Source: Piscinibacter defluvii (lineage in GTDB: Bacteria; Pseudomonadota; Gammaproteobacteria; Burkholderiales; Burkholderiaceae_C). Taken from it: a stretch of 64,000 nucleotides of DNA. The stretch is from positions 434,001-498,000 of the forward strand of contig NZ_RCHJ01000003.1 in assembly GCF_004011805.1 (NCBI RefSeq), read 5' to 3'. This document shows, in pieces, positions 55,931 to 64,000 of the stretch. The notes beneath the pieces were generated by a model. That model was not told the DNA's origin, ran no database searches, and was given only the letters and a program-made list of their open reading frames with translations. Within the stretch, counting starts at the first letter, position 1, and the number at the start of each line of letters is the position of its first letter. A program made the position numbers and the translations under genes.

Positions 55931-57214
55931 ATGCTCACTGACATGAGGTTGAGGGCGCTCAAGCCCACAGGAACGATCTACAAGGTTGCCGATCAGCAGG
56001 GGCTGTACGTCGCCGTCACGCGCACCGGCGTGGTGAGCTTCCGGTTCGACTACCGGATCAACGGTCGCCGGGAAACCTTGGTGCTGGGCCAGTACGACTC
56101 GACGCTCGGCGCCAAGAAGCCACGAGATCCTGATGAGCTGGACTACGGCATGTCCTTGACCTTGGCCGAGGCACGACTGCTGATGACGCGGGCGCGTCGA
56201 TCCGTGGAACGCGGCGAGAGCCCGTCGCGCGACAAGGCGGAGAAGCGTGTCGAGGCTGCGGAAGCCTTGACATTCGGCAGATGGGCGGAGAAGTACTTTG
56301 CCGAGACCAAGCTGGCCGAGTCCACCCGGGCGATGCGCAAGTCCATCTACGACCGGAACCTGGCGGCAGAGTTCGGCCGATTGAAGCTGGAGGAGATCAC
56401 TCCAACGCGCCTGATGACACGGTGCGAAAGAATCAAGGAACGGGGTGCTGCTGCTCCCGCCGTTCACACCCGAGAGATCGTTCTTCAGGTCTTCCGATTC
56501 GTCCAGGCGCGCGGCTTGAAGATCGACAACCCAGCGGAGGCGATCAGGCCCAGCGCGATCGCTACGTTCAAGGCGCGGGACAGGGCCCTTTCACCGTCCG
56601 AGATCCATGTGTTCTTCGCTGCACTCGAGCAGACGGCGACCCTGCCCACGCTGCGTCTGGCCATCAAGTTCATGCTGCTGACGCTGGTGCGCAAGTCGGA
56701 GTTCATCGAGGCGACGTGGGGCGAGGTGAACTTCGATACGGCCACGTGGACGATTCCGAAGGAGCGCATGAAGGCCGGGCGGCATCACAACGTCTATCTC
56801 AGTCAACAGGCCCTGGACATCCTCGTCGCCTTCAAGACCTGCTTTGGCGCGAGCTCGTATCTGCACCCCGGACGTTACGAGACCACCCTGCCCATCAGTG
56901 CGGCCACGTTGAATCGAGTCATCGACGTGACGGTCGGACTCATCCGTGATCGGGGCGAAGACTTCGAACCCTTCACGGTGCATGACCTGCGCCGGACGGC
57001 CAGTACCTTGTTGCACGAGGCTGGCTTCAACAGCGACTGGATCGAGAAGTGCCTTGCTCATGAGCAGCGGGGTGTGCGTGCGGTCTACAACAAGGCGGAG
57101 TACGCGGAGCAACGACGCACGATGATGCAAAGCTGGGCCGACATGCTGGATGAGTGGATCCGGAACGGCGGCAACGTAGTTCCCATTCGACGCCAAGCGA
57201 CTGCGCTCGCGTGA
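55931..57214 (+). CDS. int: Tyrosine-type integrase (P4-like)
   Basis: This 427-residue recombinase has an N-terminal arm-binding DUF4102-like domain (LTDMRLRALKPTGTIYKVAD, LYVAVTRTGVVSFRFDYRI), a core-binding SAM-like domain (LTFGRWAEKYFAETK), and a catalytic domain. The catalytic residues are Arg254 in TLVRKSEFIEATW, His351 and Arg354 in HDLRRTASTLLHEAGF, His377 in LAHEQ, and the nucleophile Tyr386 in AVYNKAEY. It directly follows guaA. It lies in sequence of lower G+C and different codon use than the host genes. It should excise and insert the element with the conjugation genes further on. Confidence 0.94.
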   Translation: MLTDMRLRALKPTGTIYKVADQQGLYVAVTRTGVVSFRFDYRINGRRETLVLGQYDSTLGAKKPRDPDELDYGMSLTLAEARLLMTRARRSVERGESPSRDKAEKRVEAAEALTFGRWAEKYFAETKLAESTRAMRKSIYDRNLAAEFGRLKLEEITPTRLMTRCERIKERGAAAPAVHTREIVLQVFRFVQARGLKIDNPAEAIRPSAIATFKARDRALSPSEIHVFFAALEQTATLPTLRLAIKFMLLTLVRKSEFIEATWGEVNFDTATWTIPKERMKAGRHHNVYLSQQALDILVAFKTCFGASSYLHPGRYETTLPISAATLNRVIDVTVGLIRDRGEDFEPFTVHDLRRTASTLLHEAGFNSDWIEKCLAHEQRGVRAVYNKAEYAEQRRTMMQSWADMLDEWIRNGGNVVPIRRQATALA

Positions 57215-57332
57215 GCGCCCCCATCTCTCTCGGCTGCCCTGTGTCATCGCGGCCAGCGGGCAGCCAAGGCGCTTCGCACCCCGCTCCGATGGACCATGCG
57301 CATAGGCAGGGGCCGTGGTTGGCCAGTGAACC

Positions 57333-57935
57333 TCAAACGGGCAAGACGAAGACTTGGTACCTGGTGAGAAACGACGGCCAGTCGGCGTGGTCGCGCAGCG
57401 CGATGTCGTCGACGAGCGAGAGCTTCGCGGCTGCACGGTCGAACAGGGCGGCGCACGCGGCCGGGTGGTTGTTGCGGGAAGGGTAGAGAACGCCGTCGAA
57501 TCGAGGCGCGCCATCCCGCTCGGCGAGCGCGTGTACCAGCGAAGCGATGCGCTGCGTATGAACGTAGCGACGGCTGGCCAGCTGGGACAGGTTCAATCCG
57601 AACTGCGATGCCATCACGCCGGGCGCGGTGAGATCGGCAAGCGACAGCGGCTCGAGGACGCCGATCGCCCTGACCATGCGCGCGTACACCTCGGTTCGCG
57701 TGATCACGCGCTTGGCGCGGCGGCTCCAACGGTGCTGGCGGAAGACCGACTCCATGAGCGCGGTTGCCAGGTCGAAGCCGACGTAGAGCGTGCCAAACCG
57801 GAGAGTCCGGTCGTCGTAGCGATTGCCGCCCGAGCGGCCGAAGTGAAGGGCCGTGCCGCGATACGCTGACCTGCTGATGTGCTGGAGAAGTTCTCCCGCA
57901 GGAATGATTCGGGACGGAACATCAGGCGTCGGCAC
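57333..57935 (-). CDS. RES domain toxin
   Basis: This 200-residue protein has the RES fold of NAD-degrading toxins: YRGTALHFGRSGGNRYDDRTL (in part), FGTLYVGFDLATALMESVFR, and the C-terminal DGVLYPSRNNHPAACAALFDR with the conserved Ser. Known RES toxins such as MbcT and ParT-type enzymes consume or ADP-ribosylate using NAD. The GTG start at 57935 is inferred: it sits in the antitoxin 3' end (14-base overlap), as is usual for this pair. There is no ATG in a reasonable place. The gene lies beside an antitoxin with an Xre/ParS-type look, so it should be kept silent. Confidence 0.8.
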   Translation of the reverse strand: MPTPDVPSRIIPAGELLQHISRSAYRGTALHFGRSGGNRYDDRTLRFGTLYVGFDLATALMESVFRQHRWSRRAKRVITRTEVYARMVRAIGVLEPLSLADLTAPGVMASQFGLNLSQLASRRYVHTQRIASLVHALAERDGAPRFDGVLYPSRNNHPAACAALFDRAAAKLSLVDDIALRDHADWPSFLTRYQVFVLPV

Positions 57936-58566
57936 GGCCGTGCTCCGCCGGCTGCACGCCGAGCGAAGCAAGCACGACGCGCGTAACAGCGTCGACGTTG
58001 CCTCGATTCGCGCTCGCCGCCGGAGATTTGCCGCCAAGGGCTTCACAGGGCTCCGCCAGGGCGCGGTACACCGTCCAGGCGTCGACATCTTCCGCAGCCT
58101 GGAGCACGGTGCGCGTCAACTGCAGGCCTGGTGCCTCCAACTGCCAATCGGGAATGCGCTGGCCTCGACGGCCGACGTCCAGCGCAAGCAACCTGCGTGC
58201 GGTGATGTCCTTGTAGATCTGCTGGCGGGACTTGTGGGCCAGGCGCACGAAGTCGGACAGAGGCAGGTTGTGCGGTTGCTCGAACTCGCGCAGCAGTTCA
58301 GCGCGGCCTCGCTGGATGTCGGCGGCCGTCGGCGACCAGGAGGTGCCCGCGCGCAGCGACGCGGCCTTCCGGCCCAGCGTTTCGGTCAGGGGTGTCGCCT
58401 CGGCGACCACGTTCGTGGCAGCCGCCACCTTCTCTCGAACAAGGCGGTCGAGTTCGAAGAGGAATGCGCCACGGTCGCGAATCGTGACCGCCTTGTCGAA
58501 GCGGCGAACTTCCGTCGGGGTGACAAGTGGTTGGTTCAAAGCTGATGCCGCTTGTGCCTTGCGCAT
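57922..58566 (-). CDS. Xre/MbcA/ParS-type antitoxin
   Basis: This 214-residue protein precedes the RES toxin and overlaps it by 14 bases. The middle has LSDFVRLAHKSRQQIYKDITA, which resembles a helix-turn-helix, and RLLALDVGRRGQRIPDWQLE, then a C-terminal region like the MbcA/ParS toxin-binding domain (RTVLQAAEDVDAWTVYRALAEP, VTRVVLASLGV). Such antitoxins bind the RES enzyme and autorepress. The ATG at 58566 is preferred over one at 58704 because a good promoter lies between them. The N-terminal part (MRKAQAASALNQ) is not recognised. Confidence 0.72.
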   Translation of the reverse strand: MRKAQAASALNQPLVTPTEVRRFDKAVTIRDRGAFLFELDRLVREKVAAATNVVAEATPLTETLGRKAASLRAGTSWSPTAADIQRGRAELLREFEQPHNLPLSDFVRLAHKSRQQIYKDITARRLLALDVGRRGQRIPDWQLEAPGLQLTRTVLQAAEDVDAWTVYRALAEPCEALGGKSPAASANRGNVDAVTRVVLASLGVQPAEHGRADA

Positions 58567-58597
58567 GGCGAACTCCGCGTACGCACTGAGATGCGGC

Positions 58598-58634
58598 AGA
58601 GTAGTCTCGTTTGTCTCGTATGTCAACTTTGACA
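58598..58634 (-). promoter_or_regulatory. Promoter of the toxin-antitoxin operon with operator-like repeats
   Basis: On the minus strand a perfect TTGACA (58626-58621) is 17 bases from TACTCT (58603-58598). The spacer consists of a direct repeat, GTCTCGT at 58604-58610 and 58613-58619 (plus strand), separated by TT. The -35 box is half of an exact inverted repeat TGTCAA-CT-TTGACA at 58621-58634. These positions are what an autorepressor would need to block RNA polymerase. Confidence 0.65.
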
Positions 58635-58698
58635 ATCTATCCGGTGGTGCGGTGCAGTGGCGAATCTCTGCGCACCGGTACGTGGCCGCCCCCGGGCA

Positions 58699-58727
58699 TT
58701 GCAACGGCGGGCCATCGGCGCTACCTT
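58699..58727 (+). promoter_or_regulatory. Candidate promoter of the small membrane protein gene
   Basis: TTGCAA (58699-58704), a 17-base spacer and TACCTT (58722-58727) give a moderate sigma-70 match upstream of the ATG at 58746. AGAGG at 58735-58739 is the ribosome binding site. Confidence 0.35.
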
Positions 58728-58745
58728 GCGAACCAGAGGCATGGA

Positions 58746-59000
58746 ATGCTGCGGAAGGCTATCTTTCTCACTCTCGTCGGGGTTGGCACCCTGGTTGGCG
58801 TTGTCGCTGCGATCAACGGGGACTGGGGTCTTCGCGTGGTCATGGCAGGGCTTGGCGCGCTTGTCGGGGCTGCATTGGGTGGCGCCGCGATCAGGCTTGG
58901 GCGACGAGCCACGGAGCGCCGAGAGATTCCAGGCATGGGCACGACGACGGCAGACATCGCGGCCAACTTCTGGCGCGACAAGGGCCGTCCACCCATGTAG
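58746..59000 (+). CDS. Small two-helix membrane protein, function unknown
   Basis: This 84-residue protein has two hydrophobic segments (residues about 5-22 and 30-50), the second rich in Gly and Ala (GLGALVGAALGGAAIRLGRR), and a polar tail with IPGMGTTTADIAANFWRDKG. The start ATG at 58746 has AGAGG 6 bases upstream. It lies convergent with traG, 52 bases away. Its position next to traG, size and membrane type recall entry-exclusion proteins that pair with TraG in F-like elements, but no sequence similarity supports this. Confidence 0.6.
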   Translation: MLRKAIFLTLVGVGTLVGVVAAINGDWGLRVVMAGLGALVGAALGGAAIRLGRRATERREIPGMGTTTADIAANFWRDKGRPPM

Positions 59001-59052
59001 GCCAACGAGAGCCCAGGCTCGGCGCAAATGGTTCGTCAACCCCTGCCGCTTT

Positions 59053-61827
59053 CTACTTCTTCCTGAGCACTCCTTTCACCGCGTCCTTGGCCTCGTCCAG
59101 AGTGGCCCCGGCATCGGCCGCAACCTGGCGCCCGGACTGGAGAAGCAGCGACTTCTTGGTAGAGACGGTGCCGTCTGCTGACCGCCTCACTTCTGTCTCG
59201 GCGTCGAATCCTCGGCGCGACCGGTCCGTTTGCTCGCGGATGGCTGCCCCACCCAGGCCGACCTCCGGTCTGATGCTGGGTCCCGCCTGCTCGGAGATGG
59301 TTGGGGGGGCGCTTCCGAGTCCGCGCGAAACGGCGCCGCGGTTCTGGGCATTGCGCGCGGCCAAGTCGGGATTCAAGGCGGGATCGGACGCCGACGCGGC
59401 CCACTGATCGCGCAGATCCTGGAAGGATGCGGGTAGTGCGGCTCCGTCGGAGAAACTGCGCGACGGACGAAGCCCCTGCCGCGCCAACTCCGCGTCGAGC
59501 AATGTGGCAGCCGCCGCGCTGTCGCCGCCGTAGCGCTCGGCGTAGCGCAGGAACATCGCGAGGTTGTAGGGATCCTGAGCGATGTCGACGGCGATGGACT
59601 CGCCTCGCTCGCGCGCCACGGAGACGCGCTCAGCCAATGCGCTGCGCTCGCCGTACGAGGCCTGAGCCTGCTGGGCTCGCGACGCGGTCGTCGCGAGGCG
59701 GCTCCCCAGTTCCCGTGCCTGGCGCGCATCGTCGGACATCGCGCTGACCAAGGTGGCGTCACGCGAGACGCGATCTCCAAACTGCTTGAACTCGGCGATC
59801 TGGTCGCTTGTCATGGATCCAAGCACCTTCCTCTGCTCCGCGGAGAGGCCGCTCATGTAGGCCTTGTCCGCGCTGGCATCGACCTGCGCTCCCGCCACAC
59901 CCGCGTTGAAGCCGAGGCGGCCGGAAGCGCCGAACGCGATACGCGCGACCTGCGACTGGGTGAGCCCCGTGTCGTCGGCGACGCTCTTGGTGATCTGGTC
60001 CAGCCGCGTCAGCGTCTCGCCCAGTTGCTCGAAGCTGCTCGTCGACGTGCCCGACGAACTGCGCGAGGACTTGAGCTTTGCCAGTCCCTTGGTGAAAGCC
60101 TCGGTCAAGACGGTGGACCGCTCATTGCTCGCGGACACCATCTCGCCCCGCGCTGCGTCGGCTTGACGGCTCGCCTCGGTCACGTCCTGCTCGCTGACCC
60201 GCATCGACACCACGCGCGACGCGAAGCCCTGGTTGCGCAGCAGGTTTGCGGCCGTGCGTCCGGTCAGCGCGCTCGACGTGAAGGTGTTGCCGCTCAGATC
60301 GCTTTGCCAGGAACTCATGAACGCCGACGTGCGATTCGCTGCCAGCTGCAACTGGTCCATCGCGACGTTGCCCATCGAGACGTTGCCGACGGCGGCTCCC
60401 GCCGTGCTGCCGGCCAGCATGCCCTGCAGCCCGGACAAGCCGCCGACGAGGGCGGTGCCGAAGTTCTCCATGCGCTTCAGCGCGGCCCAGGCGATGAAGG
60501 GGATGCTGATGGCCAGGTAGCCGACCACGGCCTCGCCGGAGATCGCCCGCGAGTAGATCGTCGACGCGGTCTGCAGTGCCAGGGCCTTGGTACCCGTGCC
60601 CAGGTCCGACGCGGCAGCCAGGTCGTAGGCGGCGTACACCGAAGCCATGTAGTTGAGAACCGCGTACAGCGGCGGCCACAACTGGATCCAGATCAGGATG
60701 GCCGCGTAGCCCTTGAATGCGATCATCGATTCGCGTCCGCTGGTCAGCAGGAGCAGCAGCACGAAGAGCGGGAACAGGGCGTAGGTGAGCGCCTCGATGA
60801 CATTGCGGAACACTGGCAGCGACTGTTCTGCCACCTTGCCGTAGTTCATCCAGGTCGCGTTCTGCTGCGCCACCGCCTGCGCCCGGCCGACCGCGAGCAC
60901 CATCGCCGCCGGGTCGTTCACCTTCTGTCCGATGATGTTGCTGGTGTCGCTGATGGCATTGAGCACGGCGTTCTGCCGGATCAGGTCCGTTGCCGTCGCG
61001 GCCGCATTCGCGATGCTGTTGCGGATGTAGGCCTGCTGGATCTGGCCGGCGATCGCGGCGGTCGCCGCCGCGCTCGGCAGCGTGGGGTTCAGCTGGAAGG
61101 CCAGTCGGCCCTCTATGCGCGTGACCTGCGCCGGCAGGCGGCCGTTCAGGTTGCCGTAGATGTTGGGGCAGGTATCGACCGTCACTGCGGCGCCAGAGCC
61201 AGTCACCGTGCTGAAGCGGGCCGGGTTGGGCGTGGCCATCAGCGCCCAAACGTCGTCGGAGGTGGAGAACGCGGCGGGATCGACGGTGCCGTCGATCAGG
61301 TCGTACATCGTGCAGTTGTGGATGAAGTTGATCAGGTCGGTGCGGAAGGTGGGGTCCTGGAACACCACGTTGCCGGTCTCGCGGATCAGACGGTTGCCGA
61401 ACATCAGGCCGTTGCGTTCGTAGCTCAGTTCCGCCGGCATCGCGCCCGCGCCGGGGATGACCTGGAACGCGGTCTCGAAGAGGCCCGTCAGCGTGTGGCC
61501 GATGGTGCTGGTGATGCTGCCGAGCATGGCCACGCCGAAGGGCACGTTGGCGACGACCTTCACCGCCGAGCCACCGGTCTTGTCCACGATGCCCACCGTC
61601 ACGCGGGGCACGATCAGCACCGAGAACACCAGCAGCACGGTCGCGAGCCACTTCCAGCCCTGCAGCTTGTCCGGGGCGAAGGCATAGGCGAGCAGGGCGG
61701 CGATGAAGCCGCAGAAGGCCACTGCCGCGACGGCGGCCATGTAGTCGCTCGACGCATGGATGGCGGCCGCGGCATTGAAGATGCCGAACAGGCTGTCCGC
61801 GTTCTGGTAGGCAAAGATCTCCCACAT
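59053..61827 (-). CDS. traG: F-type conjugation protein TraG
   Basis: This 924-residue protein has an N-terminal membrane part with several hydrophobic segments (residues about 30-90 and 350-470, e.g. AVAFCGFIAALLAYAFAPDK and ALFPLFVLLLLLTSGRESM) and a long soluble C-terminal region rich in Ser, Ala and Gln with coiled stretches. The TraG_N pattern (MWEIFAYQNADSLFGIFNAA) fits the F-plasmid mating-pair stabilisation protein, also found in SXT/R391 elements. TraG assists pilus assembly in the donor and recognises entry exclusion. Order traF-traH-traG is as in those elements. Confidence 0.9.
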   Translation of the reverse strand: MWEIFAYQNADSLFGIFNAAAAIHASSDYMAAVAAVAFCGFIAALLAYAFAPDKLQGWKWLATVLLVFSVLIVPRVTVGIVDKTGGSAVKVVANVPFGVAMLGSITSTIGHTLTGLFETAFQVIPGAGAMPAELSYERNGLMFGNRLIRETGNVVFQDPTFRTDLINFIHNCTMYDLIDGTVDPAAFSTSDDVWALMATPNPARFSTVTGSGAAVTVDTCPNIYGNLNGRLPAQVTRIEGRLAFQLNPTLPSAAATAAIAGQIQQAYIRNSIANAAATATDLIRQNAVLNAISDTSNIIGQKVNDPAAMVLAVGRAQAVAQQNATWMNYGKVAEQSLPVFRNVIEALTYALFPLFVLLLLLTSGRESMIAFKGYAAILIWIQLWPPLYAVLNYMASVYAAYDLAAASDLGTGTKALALQTASTIYSRAISGEAVVGYLAISIPFIAWAALKRMENFGTALVGGLSGLQGMLAGSTAGAAVGNVSMGNVAMDQLQLAANRTSAFMSSWQSDLSGNTFTSSALTGRTAANLLRNQGFASRVVSMRVSEQDVTEASRQADAARGEMVSASNERSTVLTEAFTKGLAKLKSSRSSSGTSTSSFEQLGETLTRLDQITKSVADDTGLTQSQVARIAFGASGRLGFNAGVAGAQVDASADKAYMSGLSAEQRKVLGSMTSDQIAEFKQFGDRVSRDATLVSAMSDDARQARELGSRLATTASRAQQAQASYGERSALAERVSVARERGESIAVDIAQDPYNLAMFLRYAERYGGDSAAAATLLDAELARQGLRPSRSFSDGAALPASFQDLRDQWAASASDPALNPDLAARNAQNRGAVSRGLGSAPPTISEQAGPSIRPEVGLGGAAIREQTDRSRRGFDAETEVRRSADGTVSTKKSLLLQSGRQVAADAGATLDEAKDAVKGVLRKK

Positions 61828-61851
61828 GGCCGCCTCGAGGATCGGAGCAGG

Positions 61852-63291
61852 CTACCGCGCCACGTAGGCCGCGCGCTGCCCCAGCATGTCCATCACATGC
61901 TGCGGCATGCTCGAGCGCAGTTGCCGTTCGAGTTGTTCCAGGTGGCTGGAGACGGCGCGGAACGACCCGACCTTCTGGTATAGCAGGTTCTTCTCCTGCG
62001 ACAACTGCAGCAGCATGGCCTGGGCACGCTGGCGCACCTGGTTGGCGAGTTCACGCTGGCTCTGCTGCAGCGTGTAGTCCTTGTCGAGCGCGGCCATCCC
62101 GAGCCGCAGGTTCCGCTCGAGGAAGACGTAGGCATAGTCGGCCGCGATCACATCGCGGTACTGGCCGATCAGGCTGTCGGCCAGCCCCGAGCCGGGAATC
62201 GTCGCACCGATCGACAGCATCCGGTACACCGGCTCGGTGGTCTGATTGACGAAGCCCACCTCGGCGGAGTTGTTGGGGATCGCGGTGCGCGTCGCGATCT
62301 TGTCGGCGATCGACCGCATCATGGTCTCGACCCGGGCCGTGAAGGGCGTGTGCGTGTAGCCCGTGTTCAACGTGACGACGTCGCAGTTCGTGTAGTCGTT
62401 GCAGCGCAGCAGGTGCTGGGTGACGCTGGTGCCGGTCGCGGCCGCCTGGCCGTAGAGCAACTGGCTGATCGAGGTGATTGTCGGCGGCACGGGCTCCGGG
62501 TCGCGGTTCGCGCTCTCCGGATGGAAGATGACGGTGCCGACGATGCTCATGATCAACTCGCGCTCGGCATCGTCCAGAGCCGTGCCGGTGCGCTGCAGTG
62601 CCTTCCAGGTGAGGTTGCCGACGAAGGGTGCTTTGTTGCGCACATTGGGATCGGTGGAGCCGCGCGCCGAGGCCAGGATCCCCGGCCGGTCGCTGGCACA
62701 GCGGCGCCGGGCCGCATCGCGGTCGCTCTCCAGCCCCATCTCGATGGCCAGGTCGGCGCAGGCCTCTTGCGAGCTGTAGCCCGTGGCCTCGGCCGCCGTG
62801 CTGACGATGGCCTTGGCGGTCTCGCAGGAGTTGATTCGCGCGTTGTTGATCCAGGTCTCCAGGCCCTTCGCCCACTTGGTCAGGCCACCCAGCAGCGGCG
62901 AGACCGACTCCAGCGCGAGCTGGAAGGCAATGCCGGGCAGCGCTGCCGTGATGTTGCGCAGCATGTTCTTGAACTCCTCGGCGGAGATGTGCGAGAACGA
63001 GCCGCCGAAGACGTCGATGCCGCCGCAGCCGGCCTTGGCGCTGGGGAACTGGATCGCGGCGAGCTGATAGACCTTGTTCGGCGAGCGCATGAACAGGCTG
63101 CCGCCGGTGTAGGTGTTGAAGGTCTGACCGCGAAACGCGCCCGGCGCGGTGTAGTTCCCGATCGTGCCGAGGTTGCTGAACATCGTGTTCACCTCGGCAT
63201 TGAGGTCGCCACTCCGTGCGGATCCGGCGTGCAACACGGTGGCCAGGGCGACGATGACAGCGCAGGTGCGCTGGGACGGGCGGTTGGACAT
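61852..63291 (-). CDS. traH: Conjugal transfer pilus assembly protein TraH
   Basis: This 479-residue periplasmic protein has a signal peptide (residues about 1-28), then the TraH pattern: DLNAEVNTMFSNLGTIGNYTAPGAF (fragments), YTGGSLFMRSPNKVYQLAAIQFPSA (fragments), the Cys motif AGCGGIDVFGGSFSHIS, and a coiled C-terminus. TraH works with TraF, TraW and TraU in F-type pilus extension and retraction. It lies between traF and traG, 24 bases before traG. Confidence 0.94.
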   Translation of the reverse strand: MSNRPSQRTCAVIVALATVLHAGSARSGDLNAEVNTMFSNLGTIGNYTAPGAFRGQTFNTYTGGSLFMRSPNKVYQLAAIQFPSAKAGCGGIDVFGGSFSHISAEEFKNMLRNITAALPGIAFQLALESVSPLLGGLTKWAKGLETWINNARINSCETAKAIVSTAAEATGYSSQEACADLAIEMGLESDRDAARRRCASDRPGILASARGSTDPNVRNKAPFVGNLTWKALQRTGTALDDAERELIMSIVGTVIFHPESANRDPEPVPPTITSISQLLYGQAAATGTSVTQHLLRCNDYTNCDVVTLNTGYTHTPFTARVETMMRSIADKIATRTAIPNNSAEVGFVNQTTEPVYRMLSIGATIPGSGLADSLIGQYRDVIAADYAYVFLERNLRLGMAALDKDYTLQQSQRELANQVRQRAQAMLLQLSQEKNLLYQKVGSFRAVSSHLEQLERQLRSSMPQHVMDMLGQRAAYVAR

Positions 63292-63312
63292 GACGATCCT
63301 CCTGGGAACAGA

Positions 63313-64000
63313 TCAGGGCATCCCGAGCTGCCGCACGGCACTGGGCACCATGGCCTCGAAGGCCGGCGCCGCAGCGGCGGAGATGCGCTCGAGCAATTGC
63401 GACTCGGACAGCACACCGAAGCCGATGGGCACGATGCGGCCGGTGAAGGGCTGCGCCAGGTAGACGGCGGGCACCTGGGCCACGCGCAGCGCGCTGGCCG
63501 CGCCGTTGTCGCGGCGCGCGGATGCGAAGCCCGGCAGCACGCCGCCGTCGAGGCTGACGGCTTCAACACGGATACCGTGACGACCCTGAAACGCTTCGAG
63601 CGTTGGCGCGAAGGCGTGGCAGTAGGGGCAGTCGCCGCGGAAGAAGAACAGCAGCACATGGTCGCGACCCAGCTCGGCAATCGAGCGCGAGCGATCACCC
63701 ATTTGCTGGGCCTCGAAGACTTCCAGCGCCTTGGCGTTGACCGGGCGACCCTGCAGCGTGGGATCGAGCTCCGGCGTGGTCCAGGCGACCCGCTGCGCCA
63801 CGTCCGCGAAGGTCGAGGCCTGGGCGACGACCTTGGCCTCGAGCTCCATGTAGCGCCGCACGTTGGCCTCGGTCGGCCGCATGACAGCGATGCCGCGCAG
63901 ATCCTCGACCTGCTGGCGCAGGCGCTCAAGGTCTATGAGCTCAGGCGGCCGGGCGGCTCGACGTGGATCGCGGGCCGTGGCAGGCGGTGCCGCGGGCTTG
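63313..64000 (-). CDS. traF: Conjugal transfer protein TraF, thioredoxin-like (5' end outside window)
   Basis: The frame is open from the TAG-less edge of the window to its stop at 63313, so the start is off the window; an internal ATG at 63882 is not the true start because the upstream part (PELIDLERLRQQVEDLRG) fits TraF relatives. The region has a thioredoxin fold with the CxxC motif CPYC in FFRGDCPYCHAFAPTLEAF (in part) and VPAVYLAQPFTGRIVPIGFG. TraF is a periplasmic pilus assembly protein of F-type systems. Some homologues lack the CxxC; this one has it, so redox activity is possible. Confidence 0.9.
   Translation of the reverse strand, partial: KPAAPPATARDPRRAARPPELIDLERLRQQVEDLRGIAVMRPTEANVRRYMELEAKVVAQASTFADVAQRVAWTTPELDPTLQGRPVNAKALEVFEAQQMGDRSRSIAELGRDHVLLFFFRGDCPYCHAFAPTLEAFQGRHGIRVEAVSLDGGVLPGFASARRDNGAASALRVAQVPAVYLAQPFTGRIVPIGFGVLSESQLLERISAAAAPAFEAMVPSAVRQLGMP

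Overview
The window is about 70% G+C with very high gene density and the gene neighbourhoods of a betaproteobacterium of the order Burkholderiales. Supporting blocks are dnaX-ybaB-recR, mltD-gloB beside a methyltransferase and rnhA, nadA-nadC, ispD-ispF beside mfd, ompR with its sensor kinase, smpB beside ratA-rnfH, and guaB-guaA. The polyhydroxybutyrate genes phaR and bdhA fit the same group (the Rubrivivax/Leptothrix/Comamonadaceae side is my inference). No stretch longer than 300 bases lacks a gene.

Layout. 1-5.6 kb: three consecutive HDOD signalling proteins, the first with a decayed kinase domain, the second with an intact Ser/Thr kinase plus HDOD plus GAF, the third HDOD plus GAF; the 4.5S SRP RNA gene lies on the opposite strand between the last two. 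5.6-13.2 kb: an AIR-synthase-like protein, then housekeeping DNA replication and repair genes, mltD-gloB, a methyltransferase and rnhA. 13.2-17.5 kb: an RND efflux adaptor and pump. 17.5-21.1 kb: a ComFB-like protein, nadC, nadA and an unrecognised protein with a Roadblock-like end. 21.2-31.8 kb: an accessory-looking metabolic and transport zone (AraC regulator, MFS plus TPP enzyme, EamA exporter, Lrp plus RraA-like, TrpB2, TonB-like protein, serB, DUF4405 protein, MFS). 31.8-44.9 kb: mfd, ispDF, an SDR/TetR pair, ompR and its kinase, a SIMPL protein, bdhA, a hydrolase and relA. 44.9-55.7 kb: tRNA-Val, selD, phaR, rimO, metC, smpB, ratA, rnfH, a DUF4124 protein, guaB, an MFS pump and guaA.

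55.7-64.0 kb is the left end of an integrated mobile element. A P4-type tyrosine integrase follows the 3' end of guaA directly, then a RES/Xre-type toxin-antitoxin pair with a repeat-rich promoter, a small membrane protein, and an F-type conjugation block traG-traH-traF that runs off the window. The arrangement is that of an integrative conjugative element in the guaA site; its right end is not in view.

Many genes are translationally coupled by ATGA or near overlaps (mltD/gloB, RND adaptor/pump, nadA/nadC, MFS/TPP enzyme, lrp/rraA-like, mfd/MFS, ispD/ispF, hydrolase/relA), and several convergent neighbours overlap at their ends. The most interesting unexplained items are the HDOD/kinase cluster, the Roadblock-like protein, the operator-like repeats at the toxin-antitoxin promoter, a perfect palindrome giving mirror-image -10 boxes between smpB and ratA, a terminator-like hairpin just ahead of mfd, and an apparent attenuator between ompR and its kinase.
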